The notes: generated from the letters alone by a model not told the origin. A stretch of 64,000 nucleotides of DNA from Acidobacteriota bacterium (GCA_016196035.1 JACPYM010000099.1:64869-128868), one strand, 5' to 3'. Counted from the stretch's first letter, positions 8,051 through 17,778 are shown. Translations and numbers: made by a program.

Positions 8051-10090
8051 TCACTTCTTTGCCAAGTCCGCCTTGGGCGCCAGATCGGGGTGCGTGCGGC
8101 GGACGTAATCTTCGTAAATCGCTTTCGCGCGGGGGGCCGATTGGCGGCCACCGCGCCCGGCGTTTTCAGTCAGGATGACCATTGCCAGTTCAGCCTTGTC
8201 GCGCGGCGCAAAGCTGATGAACCAGGCATGGTCATTCGTCGCCTTTGTCATGCGGTCGTTAGAGGTGACTTGCGCAGTGCCAGTCTTGCCACAGACATCA
8301 AAGCCGGGCACAGCAGCGGCGGTGCCCGTACCACCCGCGTTGACGGCGCGCCACATGCCTTGCTTGATGATGTCGTGAAACTCGGGCGCCATCGGCACCT
8401 CGAATGGATTCTTGTCGGAGTATCGAGCTTCAGGTTGCGGGCTGCCGTTGCGGGCCACGCCTGCGCCCGCGCGCAGCAACAGATGCGGCGTGTGCATGTG
8501 GCCGCCATTGGACAGCACCCCGACATAACGCGCCAACTGAATCGGGGTCGAGGCGTTCTGCCCCTGACCGAAGGCCGAAGAGGCCATGTCGTAATCGGTA
8601 AAGCGGGACTCGCGTTGAAACATTTTCTCGTCGGCTTCGGTCCAGGGTGTTTCCTGCACGCATTTGTCGCGCGCCTCGCCTTCCAGGCCTTCTGCTTCGC
8701 AACGTTTGCGGATCGCACTTCTCACGATGCCGCGCGCATAGCTGGCCTTGGTTGTCGGGGTCGGCGCGATACCTCTGGATTCATTGGGCAAATCAATGCC
8801 CGTGCGATGACCGAACTGAAAGATGTTGACCCATTTCTCAAAGCGCTCCGGCCCCAGCTTCAACCCAAGCCGGTAAAAATAACCGTCGCACGAATGCTGA
8901 ATGGCGGTCACGATATCCGGCATCCCCATGTGCGAGAGCGAGTTCATAAAATAGTTGCCGAGTTGAATGCCGCCGTCCTGCACCCGGGAACTGCTGGGCG
9001 TGATGACGCCTTCGTTCAAAGACGCCGTCGTCGTGAACAGCTTCCAGGTCGAGCCGGGCGGGAACTGACCCTGTATGACGCGGTTGTAAAGCGGCTTGTC
9101 CGGGTCTTCCTGCAACTCCCGAATCTCTTCTTTGCCTTCCTGTGTCTTGGCGCGTTGCGAAAAGGTGTTCGGGTCGTAGGCCGGATGGCTAACCATCGCC
9201 AGCACTTCGCCATTGTTGGGATTAGTCACGACAATCGCGCCGCGTCCGGCGGGCATGGTATCTGTCTGTTCCTCGGCGGTCTGTTGAATGTCCAGATCAA
9301 GCGTGCTGTAAAGATCGCGCCCCTGAATCGGATCGGTGCGATCAATCTCTGAGATGATACGGCCCCGGCTGTCCACCAGCACACGGCGTTCGCCATCCTG
9401 CCCCATCAAAATGTCGTTGTAGGTAAGCTCGATGCCGGACTTGCCGACGATGTCGCCGAGTTTGAACCCCTTTTCCTTGAAGTACTGGCTTTCGGGATTG
9501 TTCAGTTGCTTTTTGCTGACCTCGCCCACGTAGCCAAGCGCATGCGCTGCCAATTGACCAAAGAGATACAGCCGCTGCGGCGCTTCTTCAGCGCGAATCA
9601 TCGGATAGTCGAACTGATGCGCCTCGACCCAGGCGACATCGGCAGGCGAAGCCTGTGTTTTCACGACGATGGATTCATAATTGGGTTCATACTTGGCCTC
9701 TTCAAAGCGGCGCTCCATCCATTCGCGCTCGATGCCCAGTTGTTCCGCTAGCAGCGTGGTGAATTCTTCGTAGCGATTGCCGACATCTTTTTTGCTGAGC
9801 ACGATGTTATAGGCGGGCTGACTGGTCACCAGCACGCGCCCGTGGCGGTCATAAATTACCCCGCGCCGCGCGGGGATCGGCAGAATGCGAATGCGGTTTT
9901 GATCGGCACGTTCGGCATACCCCTCGCCATTCATCACCTGCAACCACCACAAGCGGCCAATCAAGACCGCAATGATGAGCAGCGCCAGATAAATCACAAA
10001 CTGCATCAGCACGCCCGCCCGCCGCAGATCATCCAGCGAATCGAAGCCGCGCTCTTTGACGATTAAATCTGGCTGTTTGATTGGGGTCAT
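8051..10090 (-). CDS. mrdA: Penicillin-binding protein 2 (elongation transpeptidase)
   Basis: Class B PBP of about 679 residues; the ATG at 10090 (MTPIKQPDLIV) has GGGAAG just upstream, and a TTG four codons earlier is less likely. A single N-terminal membrane anchor (MQFVIYLALLIIAVLIGRLW) is followed by the pedestal domain (PARRGVIYDRHGRVL) and the transpeptidase domain. All active-site motifs are visible: PPGSTWKLF (SxxK), HSCDGYFY (the SxN position occupied by SCD) and CGKTGTAQV (KTG). It acts in the periplasm, cross-linking lateral-wall peptidoglycan polymerised by RodA, whose gene lies immediately downstream. mreD lies upstream with 42 bp between. Confidence 0.95.
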   Translation of the reverse strand: MTPIKQPDLIVKERGFDSLDDLRRAGVLMQFVIYLALLIIAVLIGRLWWLQVMNGEGYAERADQNRIRILPIPARRGVIYDRHGRVLVTSQPAYNIVLSKKDVGNRYEEFTTLLAEQLGIEREWMERRFEEAKYEPNYESIVVKTQASPADVAWVEAHQFDYPMIRAEEAPQRLYLFGQLAAHALGYVGEVSKKQLNNPESQYFKEKGFKLGDIVGKSGIELTYNDILMGQDGERRVLVDSRGRIISEIDRTDPIQGRDLYSTLDLDIQQTAEEQTDTMPAGRGAIVVTNPNNGEVLAMVSHPAYDPNTFSQRAKTQEGKEEIRELQEDPDKPLYNRVIQGQFPPGSTWKLFTTTASLNEGVITPSSSRVQDGGIQLGNYFMNSLSHMGMPDIVTAIQHSCDGYFYRLGLKLGPERFEKWVNIFQFGHRTGIDLPNESRGIAPTPTTKASYARGIVRSAIRKRCEAEGLEGEARDKCVQETPWTEADEKMFQRESRFTDYDMASSAFGQGQNASTPIQLARYVGVLSNGGHMHTPHLLLRAGAGVARNGSPQPEARYSDKNPFEVPMAPEFHDIIKQGMWRAVNAGGTGTAAAVPGFDVCGKTGTAQVTSNDRMTKATNDHAWFISFAPRDKAELAMVILTENAGRGGRQSAPRAKAIYEDYVRRTHPDLAPKADLAKK

Positions 10091-10132
10091 ACGTCTTCCC
10101 AACTATCTTTTAGCCAACTAAATCTCGGCCAA

Positions 10133-10729
10133 CTAAATCTTGATCTTCTTGCTGATAAACCGCCGCCGCCGCATGCCGCGCAACGCCGCCGTGCGCCGTG
10201 CGCCCAGGCGCGTGGTAGTTTGAAACACATTATCCAGCAGCACGAAAAACGGAATCGCCGCCAGCAAATTGCCAATCAGGCCCATGACCAAAATGGCCAG
10301 CAGGCTTTCCTGTCCCGTTAAAGACGCCAAGGGGAACCGCAGGATTTGATAACCGATTAGTTGGACGAGGATGTTGATGAGGCTGGCCGCCGCAACCGTG
10401 GCGATACGGACGGGCAGATTGTCCAACACAATCACGGAGGAGATGCGATCTGCCAGGTACCCGGCTAATAAATAGGCGATGCCACTGATGGCAATGACCT
10501 GCCCGCCCGCGCTGAAATCCTTGATGACTCCCGCCAAGATGGCCGTCCACAAGGTCACCTGGTGTTCGCGTTGTTGCAGCCCGAGATAAACCACCACCAA
10601 CAGGAGCCAATCTATGTGACGCAGCCCCGGATTGATGTATTGGGCGAGGGTAATTTGCAGGAACGCGGCTATCAGCAGGCTGGCGCCAATCTTGAGATTC
10701 CGCGTCGAACCTAATGCGTTTTTCTCCAA
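10133..10729 (-). CDS. mreD: Rod shape-determining protein MreD
   Basis: A 198-residue hydrophobic protein with about five membrane spans (LLIAAFLQITLAQYINPGL, WLLLVVVYLGLQ, a central QVIAISGIAYLLAGYLADRI), typical of MreD, which links MreC and the elongasome in the inner membrane. It is identified by its hydropathy pattern and by its place between mreC and mrdA. An in-frame TAG at 10736-10738 sits only three codons upstream, so the TTG at 10729 is the first available start. The C-terminus is strongly basic (RRRRFISKKIKI). Confidence 0.88.
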   Translation of the reverse strand: MEKNALGSTRNLKIGASLLIAAFLQITLAQYINPGLRHIDWLLLVVVYLGLQQREHQVTLWTAILAGVIKDFSAGGQVIAISGIAYLLAGYLADRISSVIVLDNLPVRIATVAAASLINILVQLIGYQILRFPLASLTGQESLLAILVMGLIGNLLAAIPFFVLLDNVFQTTTRLGARRTAALRGMRRRRFISKKIKI

Positions 10730-10843
10730 TCGCGTCTACTTTCAGACCTTAGACTCCCGACCGCTGACTTCAGACCCGATTTGCTGCGCACCGTTCGCCG
10801 GCTTGCAGCCAGCAAAAGGTCTAAGGTCTGAGGTCTAAGGGCT
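10730..10843. repeat. Degenerate 7-bp repeats in inverted orientation between mreC and mreD
   Basis: Heptamers of AGGTCTA/AGGTCTG type at about 10817-10841 pair with degenerate copies of the complementary sequence (CAGACCTTAGACTC) at 10741-10780. The block spans the whole mreC-mreD gap. The same kind of sequence recurs at 15154-15175 in another junction. Confidence 0.7.
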
Positions 10844-11773
10844 TCAGGGCTGCGCTTCACCGCGCCGTCGCCCTGGTAGTTTTTCCTGTTGTTGTTTCGC
10901 CGTCTCTTGTTGGACAAGTTCGTCCACCTTGGCGCGAATCTGATCTTTCGGCACCTGCAAGACGGCGACGACATCCAATTTATTCAACGGCGCCGCCGGC
11001 TCGATTTCGAGTGTCTGCGGCACACCCGGAGCACCCGGCGTCAACCGTACTGTTCCCAGCGGCAACCCACGCGGGTAAAGGCCATCCTGCCCAGAGGTAA
11101 TGACCGCCTCACCCGCGGCGACCTTGTCGGCGGGTCCCACAAAGCGCATTTCACAGAGCACGTTGTTTTTGCCCTTGATGACGCCAATCAAGCGCGTGTT
11201 GACCAGTTGACCGATAATCGCGCCCGCGCCGTGCCGTTCATCCGTGATCAACAAAACCCGTGAGGCCAGCGGCCCGGCGAAAACCACGCGGCCCACCAAA
11301 CCTTCCGGCGTCACCACGGGCATGTCTTTTTGCACGCCCGCCAACGTACCCTGATCAATCACGACCGTGTTAAACCAGGCGGTGGCGTCACGCCCGATCA
11401 CGCGCGCGTCCAGGGCCGGATAATTCAAGCCCGAACGCCATTTGACGAAAGTGTTGAGTTGGTCGGCCACTTTGGCTTGGTCTTGCGATTCAAGGAGCTT
11501 TTGGTTGAGTTGCGCCACTTGCGCTTTCAACTGTTCGTTCTCAGCCCGCGCATCGCGCAACGCAAAGTAGCGATTTCCGATCTTGCGAAACGAACCCAAC
11601 CCATTCGCCAGGAAGAATTGGAAAGGATAGAGGATGGTGCTGACCACCACTTGCCCCACATATAATTCCGGGTGACTCGTGGTGCGATTAAACGAGACCG
11701 CGACTAAATGCAGCGCCAACAGCACGGCCAGCGTCCTCGTCGCATCCTGTTTAATCTTGTCTACGAACTGCAC
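10844..11773 (-). CDS. mreC: Rod shape-determining protein MreC
   Basis: A 309-residue bitopic protein with a short cytoplasmic N-terminus, one membrane span (TRTLAVLLALHLVAVSF), a coiled coil at about residues 70-110 (ALRDARAENEQLKAQVAQLN) and the two periplasmic beta domains (VIGRDATAWFNTVVIDQGTL, then GLVGRVVFAGPLASRVLLIT). It organises PBP2/RodA in the periplasm and activates them. The start is a GTG at 11773; an in-frame TGA five codons upstream lies inside a 7-bp repeat block, which limits the choice. No clear Shine-Dalgarno sequence is seen. The C-terminus is extended by a Gln/Lys/Arg-rich tail. Confidence 0.93.
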   Translation of the reverse strand: MQFVDKIKQDATRTLAVLLALHLVAVSFNRTTSHPELYVGQVVVSTILYPFQFFLANGLGSFRKIGNRYFALRDARAENEQLKAQVAQLNQKLLESQDQAKVADQLNTFVKWRSGLNYPALDARVIGRDATAWFNTVVIDQGTLAGVQKDMPVVTPEGLVGRVVFAGPLASRVLLITDERHGAGAIIGQLVNTRLIGVIKGKNNVLCEMRFVGPADKVAAGEAVITSGQDGLYPRGLPLGTVRLTPGAPGVPQTLEIEPAAPLNKLDVVAVLQVPKDQIRAKVDELVQQETAKQQQEKLPGRRRGEAQP

Positions 11774-11845
11774 GGATAAAAGTAGTCAGTAGTCGGTAAT
11801 CGGCAGCTTGGACGTGATTCGTGACTGACTACCGACGACTTCAGC
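11774..11845. repeat. 7-bp repeats in inverted orientation between mreB and mreC
   Basis: AGTAGTC units at 11781-11803 and complementary ACTACCG/ACGACTT units at 11824-11842 fill the mreB-mreC gap. The repeat provides the stop codon upstream of the mreC GTG start. Confidence 0.75.
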
Positions 11846-12889
11846 TTATGACGGCAAGGTGGCGCCATCCCAGCGCACGCGCCGCAAAAGTTCAAAATCC
11901 GAGAGCATCGTGCCGGCCCCGAGCACGACCGAAGAAAGCGGGTCTTCGGATTGCGAAACCGGCAGGCCCGTCTCGCGGCTCAAGCGTGAATCGAGTTTCT
12001 TAAGCAGCGAACCGCCGCCCGTCAGCACGATGCCACGATCCACGATGTCGGCGGAAAGTTCCGGCGGGGTGCGTTCGAGCGCCACACGCACTGCATTGAT
12101 GATCGTCGCCACCGAATCGGAGAGCGCCTCGCGGATTTCCTCATCGGTCACGACAATGGTTTTGGGAATGCCTTCGATCAGATTGCGGCCTTTGATTTCC
12201 ATGCTCAGGGGCGTATCCACCGGGTCAGCCGAGCCAACTTCCATCTTGATTTGCTCAGCGGTGCGCTCCCCGATCAATAGATTGTATTTGCGCTTGATGT
12301 ATTGCGTGATGGACTCGTCCATCTCGTTACCCGCCACGCGCACGGATTTGGAATACACAATGCCCGAGAGCGAGATCACGGCGATGTCGGTCGTGCCGCC
12401 GCCGATGTCCACGATCATGTTGCCGTGAGGCTCGGTGATCGGCAGCCCCGCGCCAATCGCGGCGGCCATCGCCTCTTCGACCAGATACACTTCCGAAGCC
12501 TTGGCGCGATAGGCCGAATCTTCGACGGCGCGCCGTTCGACTTGCGTGATTTCCGACGGAATGCCGATGACGATGCGCGGACTCACCCAGGTCTTGCCGT
12601 TGTGGGCTTTGCGAATGAAGTACTGCAACATCTTTTCGGTGACTTCGAAATCGGCGATCACACCGTCTTTCATCGGGCGGATGGCGACGATGTTGCCGGG
12701 CGTGCGGCCCAGCATCTCTTTGGCCTCTTTGCCGACGGCTTCGACTTTGTGCGTGACTTTATTGATCGCGACGATGGAGGGTTCGGAGACGACGATGCCC
12801 CGGCCCCGCGCAAATACCAAGGTATTTGCCGTGCCCAGGTCAATCGCCAGATCGCTGGAAAACAGACTGAAGATCGAGCGTAGGTTCAT
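11846..12889 (-). CDS. mreB: Actin-like cell-shape protein MreB
   Basis: A 347-residue actin-fold ATPase that forms membrane-associated filaments guiding lateral-wall synthesis. The N-terminus MNLRSIFSLFSSDLAIDLGT carries the phosphate-1 motif (DLGTANTLVF). The phosphate-2 region MIVDIGGGTTDIAVISLSG and the adenosine motif GIVLTGGGSLLKKLD are intact, and length and sequence are standard for MreB. It is the first gene of the minus-strand operon mreB-mreC-mreD-mrdA-rodA-rng. The roughly 800 bp upstream, which lack a gene, probably contain the operon promoter. Confidence 0.98.
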   Translation of the reverse strand: MNLRSIFSLFSSDLAIDLGTANTLVFARGRGIVVSEPSIVAINKVTHKVEAVGKEAKEMLGRTPGNIVAIRPMKDGVIADFEVTEKMLQYFIRKAHNGKTWVSPRIVIGIPSEITQVERRAVEDSAYRAKASEVYLVEEAMAAAIGAGLPITEPHGNMIVDIGGGTTDIAVISLSGIVYSKSVRVAGNEMDESITQYIKRKYNLLIGERTAEQIKMEVGSADPVDTPLSMEIKGRNLIEGIPKTIVVTDEEIREALSDSVATIINAVRVALERTPPELSADIVDRGIVLTGGGSLLKKLDSRLSRETGLPVSQSEDPLSSVVLGAGTMLSDFELLRRVRWDGATLPS

Positions 12890-13692
12890 TGAATTTGGTC
12901 TGTGAGACTGGCCGGGTCAGCCAATGCATCGGATTGAATTGCCGTCAGCCTCTCTCCCCTTCAAACAAAGCTTTGATCCGGACGCATCGTTCAGTGCGCC
13001 CAGGTTACCGTGACCGGATTGCTTCAACGTTTCGGCGTGTGCTGTCTGTTCTTGGTTGGGTGCCAACGCGGATCAGGCCAACGCAGATCAAATTCGATCT
13101 GCGCCACGGAAAATCAATCGGCGAACGTCACATTATATAATTGCCGGGCGGGAGGATACCGCAAAAGCCCGAATTGTTGAAGTGGCACCCGGATAAAAGT
13201 TTCACCCTCCCCAGACCGCGCTGGGAAATTTCCCGCTCACCCCTAGCCTAGCGTCAACAAACGCGTCTGTCAGCGTGGAGAGCAACACCGCTGGAACCGT
13301 AACGGCAACAAGGGGAGCAAGGGCATGCCGTTTTAGGCAGGATCAATAAACCTCGTGCGGATTAGTCGCTTTAACCATTAGCCCGGTCACTCGCAAACTA
13401 GCACAGGCACGAAAACGCTTGCAATACGATTCTTACCGAAAGCCCATTAATGCCGACTACGCCGCAAGGCCAGCATAAAAATACTGGGTAGTGGCTCAAA
13501 GAGGAGAAGTCTGGCCGCGGATGAACGCTGGAAAAACGCGGAGCAGTCCTGTTAGCCAATTGAATTGATCTGCGTCGGTCTGCGGCGTGGCTCTCTCCCC
13601 ATTGACCCACTACCAAATACTGAAGAGCCACGCTCCTTTCACGTTCAAAGGCGGCCTGGCTCCCCCTCAAGCTCGCCTCAGGCGGACAACAA
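12890..13692. other. Gene-free region upstream of mreB
   Basis: About 800 bp with no convincing gene; a 90-residue minus frame (13398-13670) and an 83-residue plus frame (12889-13140) have no recognisable features. It contains a small hairpin at 13083-13102 (GCAGATC / GATCTGC), a possible minus-strand -10 element at 13132-13137, and an inverted repeat with arms GCGTGGCTC / GAGCCACGC near 13584 and 13625. It probably carries the leader and promoter of the mre operon. Confidence 0.5.
13132..13137 (-). promoter_or_regulatory. Possible -10 element of the mreB promoter
   Basis: The minus strand reads TATAAT here within an AT-rich patch (ATTATATAAT) in otherwise GC-rich DNA, about 240 bp before the mreB start. 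No good -35 hexamer was found at the normal distance, so this is only suggestive. Confidence 0.25.
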
Positions 13693-14328
13693 TTACTTGC
13701 TGAAATCCACCTTCGGCACTGTCTTGGCGCCCTCTTCCGCTTTGAAAAACGGCTTGTCCTGAAAATTCAACATCCCCGCAATCATCACCGTCGGGAAGGT
13801 CTGGCGGGTCGTGTTATACGCTTGCACCGCTTCGTTGTAATCCTTGCGCGCGATGGCCAGACGGTTTTCGGTGCCCGCGAGTTCGTCCTGTAACTTCAAA
13901 AACTGCGTATCTGATTTCAACTGCGGATACTGTTCGACAATCGAAAGGAAGCGTCCGCCTGTGCCCAGGATGCCGCCGCCGCCGCCGCCACCGCCAGGGA
14001 TGAGACCGGCTTTGCGTGCAACAGCGGTCATCTGATTGCTGGCGTCCATTTTCTCTTCGGGTGTTGCAGTCGTGGATTGAATCTTCGCGCGCGCCTCAGC
14101 GATTTTGGTGAAAACGCTCTCTTCCAATTTGACGTAGCCTTTGACCGCATTGACCAGGTTCGGAATCAGATCGGCGCGCCGTTGCAAATTATTTTCCACC
14201 TGCGCCCATTTGCCATCCACTGCGTTGCGCGAGGCGACCAGCCCGTTATATTTCCCCGCCACCCAACCACCGAGGATTAACACGATCACCAACAACACTG
14301 CTAACACACCGAGTATCGCTTTTCCCAT
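13693..14328 (-). CDS. LemA family protein
   Basis: A 211-residue LemA-type protein with an N-terminal membrane anchor ([20 protein letters not shown]) and a helical-bundle domain starting [20 protein letters not shown] and containing the hallmark [18 protein letters not shown]. The ATG at 14328 is preceded by AAGGAGC. Position about 120 carries an unusual run of eight glycines (PGGGGGGGG) between two helices, which is not part of the core fold. LemA proteins are of unknown biochemical role but are often encoded with TPM-domain proteins, as here (15204-16073). Confidence 0.92.
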   Translation of the reverse strand: MGKAILGVLAVLLVIVLILGGWVAGKYNGLVASRNAVDGKWAQVENNLQRRADLIPNLVNAVKGYVKLEESVFTKIAEARAKIQSTTATPEEKMDASNQMTAVARKAGLIPGGGGGGGGILGTGGRFLSIVEQYPQLKSDTQFLKLQDELAGTENRLAIARKDYNEAVQAYNTTRQTFPTVMIAGMLNFQDKPFFKAEEGAKTVPKVDFSK

Positions 14329-14399
14329 AGCTTTGCTCCTTTTGAACAAGTAACTCAAAACCAAATGGCACAGGGCAATCGCAAGACATCAGCGCTCCC

Positions 14400-14441
14400 C
14401 ATTTTTTGATTTTTGCCTTTTGATTTTTGATTTTTGATTTC
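14400..14441. repeat. 7-bp tandem repeat (TTTTTGA units) between LemA and the next gene
   Basis: Consecutive units of TTTTTGA with one degenerate copy occupy 14400-14441, in the gap between the nucleotidyltransferase-like gene and lemA. No obvious inverted partner is present here. Confidence 0.8.
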
Positions 14442-14446
14442 CAGTC

Positions 14447-15151
14447 TCACAGCTTGTCCACTGCCGCAATGATCTTGCTCAGGCAGTCCACATAGCTGGC
14501 GAAAAGGTCCTGCGCTTCGACTTCCAGCAACTGCACCGGTTCATCGCGCAGGCGCAAAATGCGTTCGAGTGGGGAGAGATCAAGCTCCAACCGTTCACCA
14601 ACCCGCCGCACCGTCGCCAACCGGCCCAAAGGCGGCACTTCACCAAGCATATCCAGGATAGGGCGAATGTAACGCACAAAGCTGACAATGCTCTCGGTCA
14701 TCAGCCGCGCCAATCGCTCAACTGAGCCGCCTTCGGGCAAATAAAGCGAGCGCAGGCGCAACAGTTTGCCGCGCAATTCATATTCGATCTGCGCGCGTAG
14801 ATTATCTTTGGCGGCCTCGCGTTCGGCGATCAAATCTTCGCCGTGCAAGACGCGGTAGGCCCGTTTCAAATGGCGAAACTCGACAGCAAACACATCCAGC
14901 GAATCCACAAATTCCTGCCGCGTAAAAAACACCGGCAGCGGGAAGCCCTGCGCCACCCACCCACGCGCCGCCGGACGGGCCTTGCTCAATTCAGCCACGC
15001 CGAGTTGGTTCGTCACCACCAGCGTCAAATAATCGCCCGGCTTCACATTGCCCGGCGCGGCGATGGCCGAGCCATACGCGACCACGGAAACCAGCTTGTC
15101 CCCCAGAGCCGCGCGCAACTGATTGACCAGTTCGTTGAATTTGTCTTCCAT
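14447..15151 (-). CDS. Nucleotidyltransferase-fold-like protein of unknown function
   Basis: A 234-residue soluble protein from the ATG at 15151. The N-terminal LVSVVAYGSAIAAPG resembles the glycine-serine helix start of nucleotidyltransferase (MNT/kanamycin-type) domains, followed by YLTLVVTN in the place where a metal-binding Asp-x-Asp would be expected; no clear catalytic DxD pair is visible, so catalytic activity is doubtful. The C-terminal half is helical (KLLRLRSLYLPEGGSVERLA; LLEVEAQDLFASYVDCLSKI), like the helical partner domain of such enzymes. It sits between lemA and the TPM-domain gene, all on the same strand. The family name is a best guess. Confidence 0.5.
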   Translation of the reverse strand: MEDKFNELVNQLRAALGDKLVSVVAYGSAIAAPGNVKPGDYLTLVVTNQLGVAELSKARPAARGWVAQGFPLPVFFTRQEFVDSLDVFAVEFRHLKRAYRVLHGEDLIAEREAAKDNLRAQIEYELRGKLLRLRSLYLPEGGSVERLARLMTESIVSFVRYIRPILDMLGEVPPLGRLATVRRVGERLELDLSPLERILRLRDEPVQLLEVEAQDLFASYVDCLSKIIAAVDKL

Positions 15152-15203
15152 GCCAGACCTCAGACCTTAGACTTGAAACGCCAAGGTATTAGCCACACTC
15201 GAA

Positions 15204-16073
15204 TTACCAGCTATCGCTCGCGCCGCCACCGCCGCTGCTGCCGCCGCCAAAGCCGCCCCAATCGCTGCCACCGCCACCGCCACTATCACCGCCGCCCCAA
15301 CTGCCGCCTCCGACCGAGCCGCTGCCAAACCCGCCGCCGCCGCTGTTCCAAATCATCGGCGCAGCGTGCCAGCCGGAGCTGCGGCGTCCGCCGCCCCCGC
15401 CGCCACGGCGTGCCAGCATAATCATCAGCAGGATAAAAATGATGACCGCGATGAAAATACAAATGACGCCGCCTACGACCTGGCCGCCGCTGACATCAGC
15501 GTCCGGCTGCGGCGCATAGGCGTATTGCCGGTCAATGCCTTCAACCGAGATGTTCCACTTCTGCGCCAGCGTATCCACCAGCGTGCGCACGCCGACGGTG
15601 ATGCCCTGCGACCACTGTTTCTGTTGAAAGTAAGGCCGCATCCGCCGCAACATTTCGCCCGCCAAACCGTCGGGCAGATCGCCTTCCAAACCGTAGCCGA
15701 CTTCGAGCCGCGATTTCTTATCGTTCGGCGCAATCACCAGCAGCGCGCCTTTGTCTTTGTGTTCGCCGCTTTTGGCCCCGATGCCCCAGGCGCGATAGAG
15801 TTCGTTGGCGTAATCCTCGACCGGGCGTTCGTTGAGCGACGGCACGGTGACAACGGCGATTTGCGCGCCCGAACGTTTTTCAAAATTGAGCAGGATCGTT
15901 TCGAGCTGCTGTTTCGTGCCCGCATCCAGCACGTTGGCAAAATCGTTGACGTGGCTGGTATAGGCGGGGAATGGTGGCTTCTGTTGCGCCGCGCCTGGCG
16001 ACACGCCCGCCAACACGGTTAGCAAAACAAGCACCGCGTTTAGCAGCAAAACCGGCTTGGCAGGTGATTTCAT
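15204..16073 (-). CDS. TPM-domain (YgcG-type) membrane protein
   Basis: A 289-residue protein with a signal peptide ([20 protein letters not shown]) and a TPM domain at about residues 38-165 ([54 protein letters not shown]). One transmembrane helix follows ([20 protein letters not shown]), then a cytoplasmic tail made almost only of Gly, Ser and Trp ending [12 protein letters not shown] proteins of this type are linked to membrane-protein quality control or photosystem repair in other organisms; the substrate here is unknown. It is encoded in the same group as LemA, a common pairing. Confidence 0.9.
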   Translation of the reverse strand: MKSPAKPVLLLNAVLVLLTVLAGVSPGAAQQKPPFPAYTSHVNDFANVLDAGTKQQLETILLNFEKRSGAQIAVVTVPSLNERPVEDYANELYRAWGIGAKSGEHKDKGALLVIAPNDKKSRLEVGYGLEGDLPDGLAGEMLRRMRPYFQQKQWSQGITVGVRTLVDTLAQKWNISVEGIDRQYAYAPQPDADVSGGQVVGGVICIFIAVIIFILLMIMLARRGGGGGGRRSSGWHAAPMIWNSGGGGFGSGSVGGGSWGGGDSGGGGGSDWGGFGGGSSGGGGASDSW

Positions 16074-16127
16074 CGGGGCACCTTATAGCGGAGAGCGGCA
16101 AAGGTGTCAATTAATGCTCCGGTAAAG

Positions 16128-16250
16128 CCTGGGTACGCACCGCTTCCAGCGTGCAGTCGTGGCAGCGAACGGATTGATGCTGAAAGGAACCTCTTCGGAC
16201 TAATTTCGTCTGACGCCACGGCTGCACGCGGGGAAGCGTGCGTACCCAGG
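16128..16250. repeat. Palindromic element, family A (copy 1)
   Basis: Arms 16128-16162 and 16216-16250 pair over about 35 bp with few mismatches (outer CCTGGGTACGCAC / GTGCGTACCCAGG). The right end touches the pepA stop codon (16251-16253), so on the minus strand the element starts immediately after TAA. Related copies are at 27620-27727 and 31092-31215. Confidence 0.9.
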
Positions 16251-17723
16251 TTAGCCGCAAACCAGCTTCACCAACGTCCGCACACCCACCGCCGTCGGCC
16301 CCACGCCCAGATGCGGTTTGCCGTTTTCGTTCCAGGCAGTGCCTGCGATGTCCAGGTGCGCCCAGGGCGTGTCTTCGACGAATTCGCGGATGAAGTACGC
16401 GCCGGTGATCGTGCCGGCCTTGCGCCCGCCGATGTTTTTGATGTCGGCGATCTCGCTCTTGATCTGTTCGCGGTACTCTTTGTCGAGCGGCAGTTGCCAG
16501 TACTTTTCGCCCGTCGCTTTGCCCGCCGCGATGATGGCGTCCACCCATTCCTGGTTATTGCCGAGAATCGCCACGTAAACATCGCCGAGCGCAATCGAAA
16601 CCGCGCCGGTCAGCGTCGCCAAATCCACGATCTTCGTCGCGCCCAGTTTGCGCGCGTAAGCCACGGCGTCGGCCAGGATCAAGCGGCCTTCGGCGTCGGT
16701 GTTGATGACTTCGATGGTTTTGCCGGTCATGGCTTTGACCACGTCGCCGGGCCGTTGCGCCTTGCCGCCGGGCATGTTTTCGACGGCGGGGACGATGCCG
16801 AGCACGTTAACGTTGGGTTTGAGTTGCGCAATCGCGCGCATGGCTGCCAGCGTCGTTGCGCCACCGGCCATGTCGTATTTCATTTTCTCCATCCCATCGG
16901 CGGGCTTGATCGAAATGCCGCCCGTATCGAAGGTCACGCCTTTGCCGACGATGGCGATAGTTTCATCCGACGCTGCCGCAGGCTTGTAACTCAGCACGAT
17001 CAACTTCGGTGGTTCAACGCTGCCTTGCGCGACGCCGAGCAAAGAGCCCATGCCCAATTCGCGCATACGGGTTTCATCCAGCACATCCAGTTCGAGGCCG
17101 AATTCTTTCGCCACCTCTTCGGCTTTTCCGGCCAACGCGGTTGGCGTGATGATGTTGCTCGGCTCGTTGATGATGTCGCGCCCGAAATTGGCGGCTTCAG
17201 CAATGATGCGCCCGCGTTCAATGCCTGCGGCCAGAGCCGCCCCGTCGCCATTTGCCAGCGTCAACGAATCTACCGGCGTATCGTCATCTTCTTTCTTATT
17301 CGTGTGGTATTTGTTCGGCTCAAACAGCGACCAGAGCGCGCCTTCCGCCGCCGCTTGGGCGTGTTCGCCGACCACCGCGCCGCGCAAAGCAAACGCGATA
17401 TTACGCGCCTTCTTTTTGCGCAACGCCCGCGTTGCTGTCCCGGCCAGCTTGCGTGTTGTGTGCGCGTCGAATTCGGCCTCTTTGCCCGCGCCCAGCAACA
17501 ACAATCGTTTGGCTTTCACATCGCCGGGGCTGGGCAGATAGGCCGATTCGCCCGCCTTGCCGGTGAACTCGCCGGTCTCAAGCAACGAAGCGATTGTCCC
17601 GCCAGTGCGTTGATTCAATTCGCCCAGCCAGCCTTCGTTGGCCTTTTCGCCTTCGTAAACGGCGACGGCCAGCGCGTCGCATTCGATTTCAGAATAGTGC
17701 TGTGAACTCGCTTTGATTTCCAT
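16251..17723 (-). CDS. pepA: Leucyl aminopeptidase (M17)
   Basis: A 490-residue cytosolic di-metal aminopeptidase. The N-terminal macro-like domain (to about residue 170) precedes the catalytic domain with GKGVTFDTGGISIKPADGME (metal and catalytic lysine region), KYDMAGGAT and the signature NTDAEGRLILADAV. The ends and length agree with the family (about 490-500). It removes N-terminal residues in peptide turnover; PepA homologues may also bind DNA. It lies upstream of a family A palindrome and downstream of smpB on the same strand, separated from smpB by another large inverted repeat, so co-transcription is uncertain. Confidence 0.96.
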   Translation of the reverse strand: MEIKASSQHYSEIECDALAVAVYEGEKANEGWLGELNQRTGGTIASLLETGEFTGKAGESAYLPSPGDVKAKRLLLLGAGKEAEFDAHTTRKLAGTATRALRKKKARNIAFALRGAVVGEHAQAAAEGALWSLFEPNKYHTNKKEDDDTPVDSLTLANGDGAALAAGIERGRIIAEAANFGRDIINEPSNIITPTALAGKAEEVAKEFGLELDVLDETRMRELGMGSLLGVAQGSVEPPKLIVLSYKPAAASDETIAIVGKGVTFDTGGISIKPADGMEKMKYDMAGGATTLAAMRAIAQLKPNVNVLGIVPAVENMPGGKAQRPGDVVKAMTGKTIEVINTDAEGRLILADAVAYARKLGATKIVDLATLTGAVSIALGDVYVAILGNNQEWVDAIIAAGKATGEKYWQLPLDKEYREQIKSEIADIKNIGGRKAGTITGAYFIREFVEDTPWAHLDIAGTAWNENGKPHLGVGPTAVGVRTLVKLVCG

Positions 17724-17778
17724 TCAATGATGTCCTCTCGATGATTTGCTGTCACTGCTCTCTTTGACGCGCAGCGTC

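Noticed and set aside
16104-17705. 533-residue plus-strand frame
   Set aside because: Antisense to pepA, which has all M17 motifs; the plus-strand translation has no recognisable domain.
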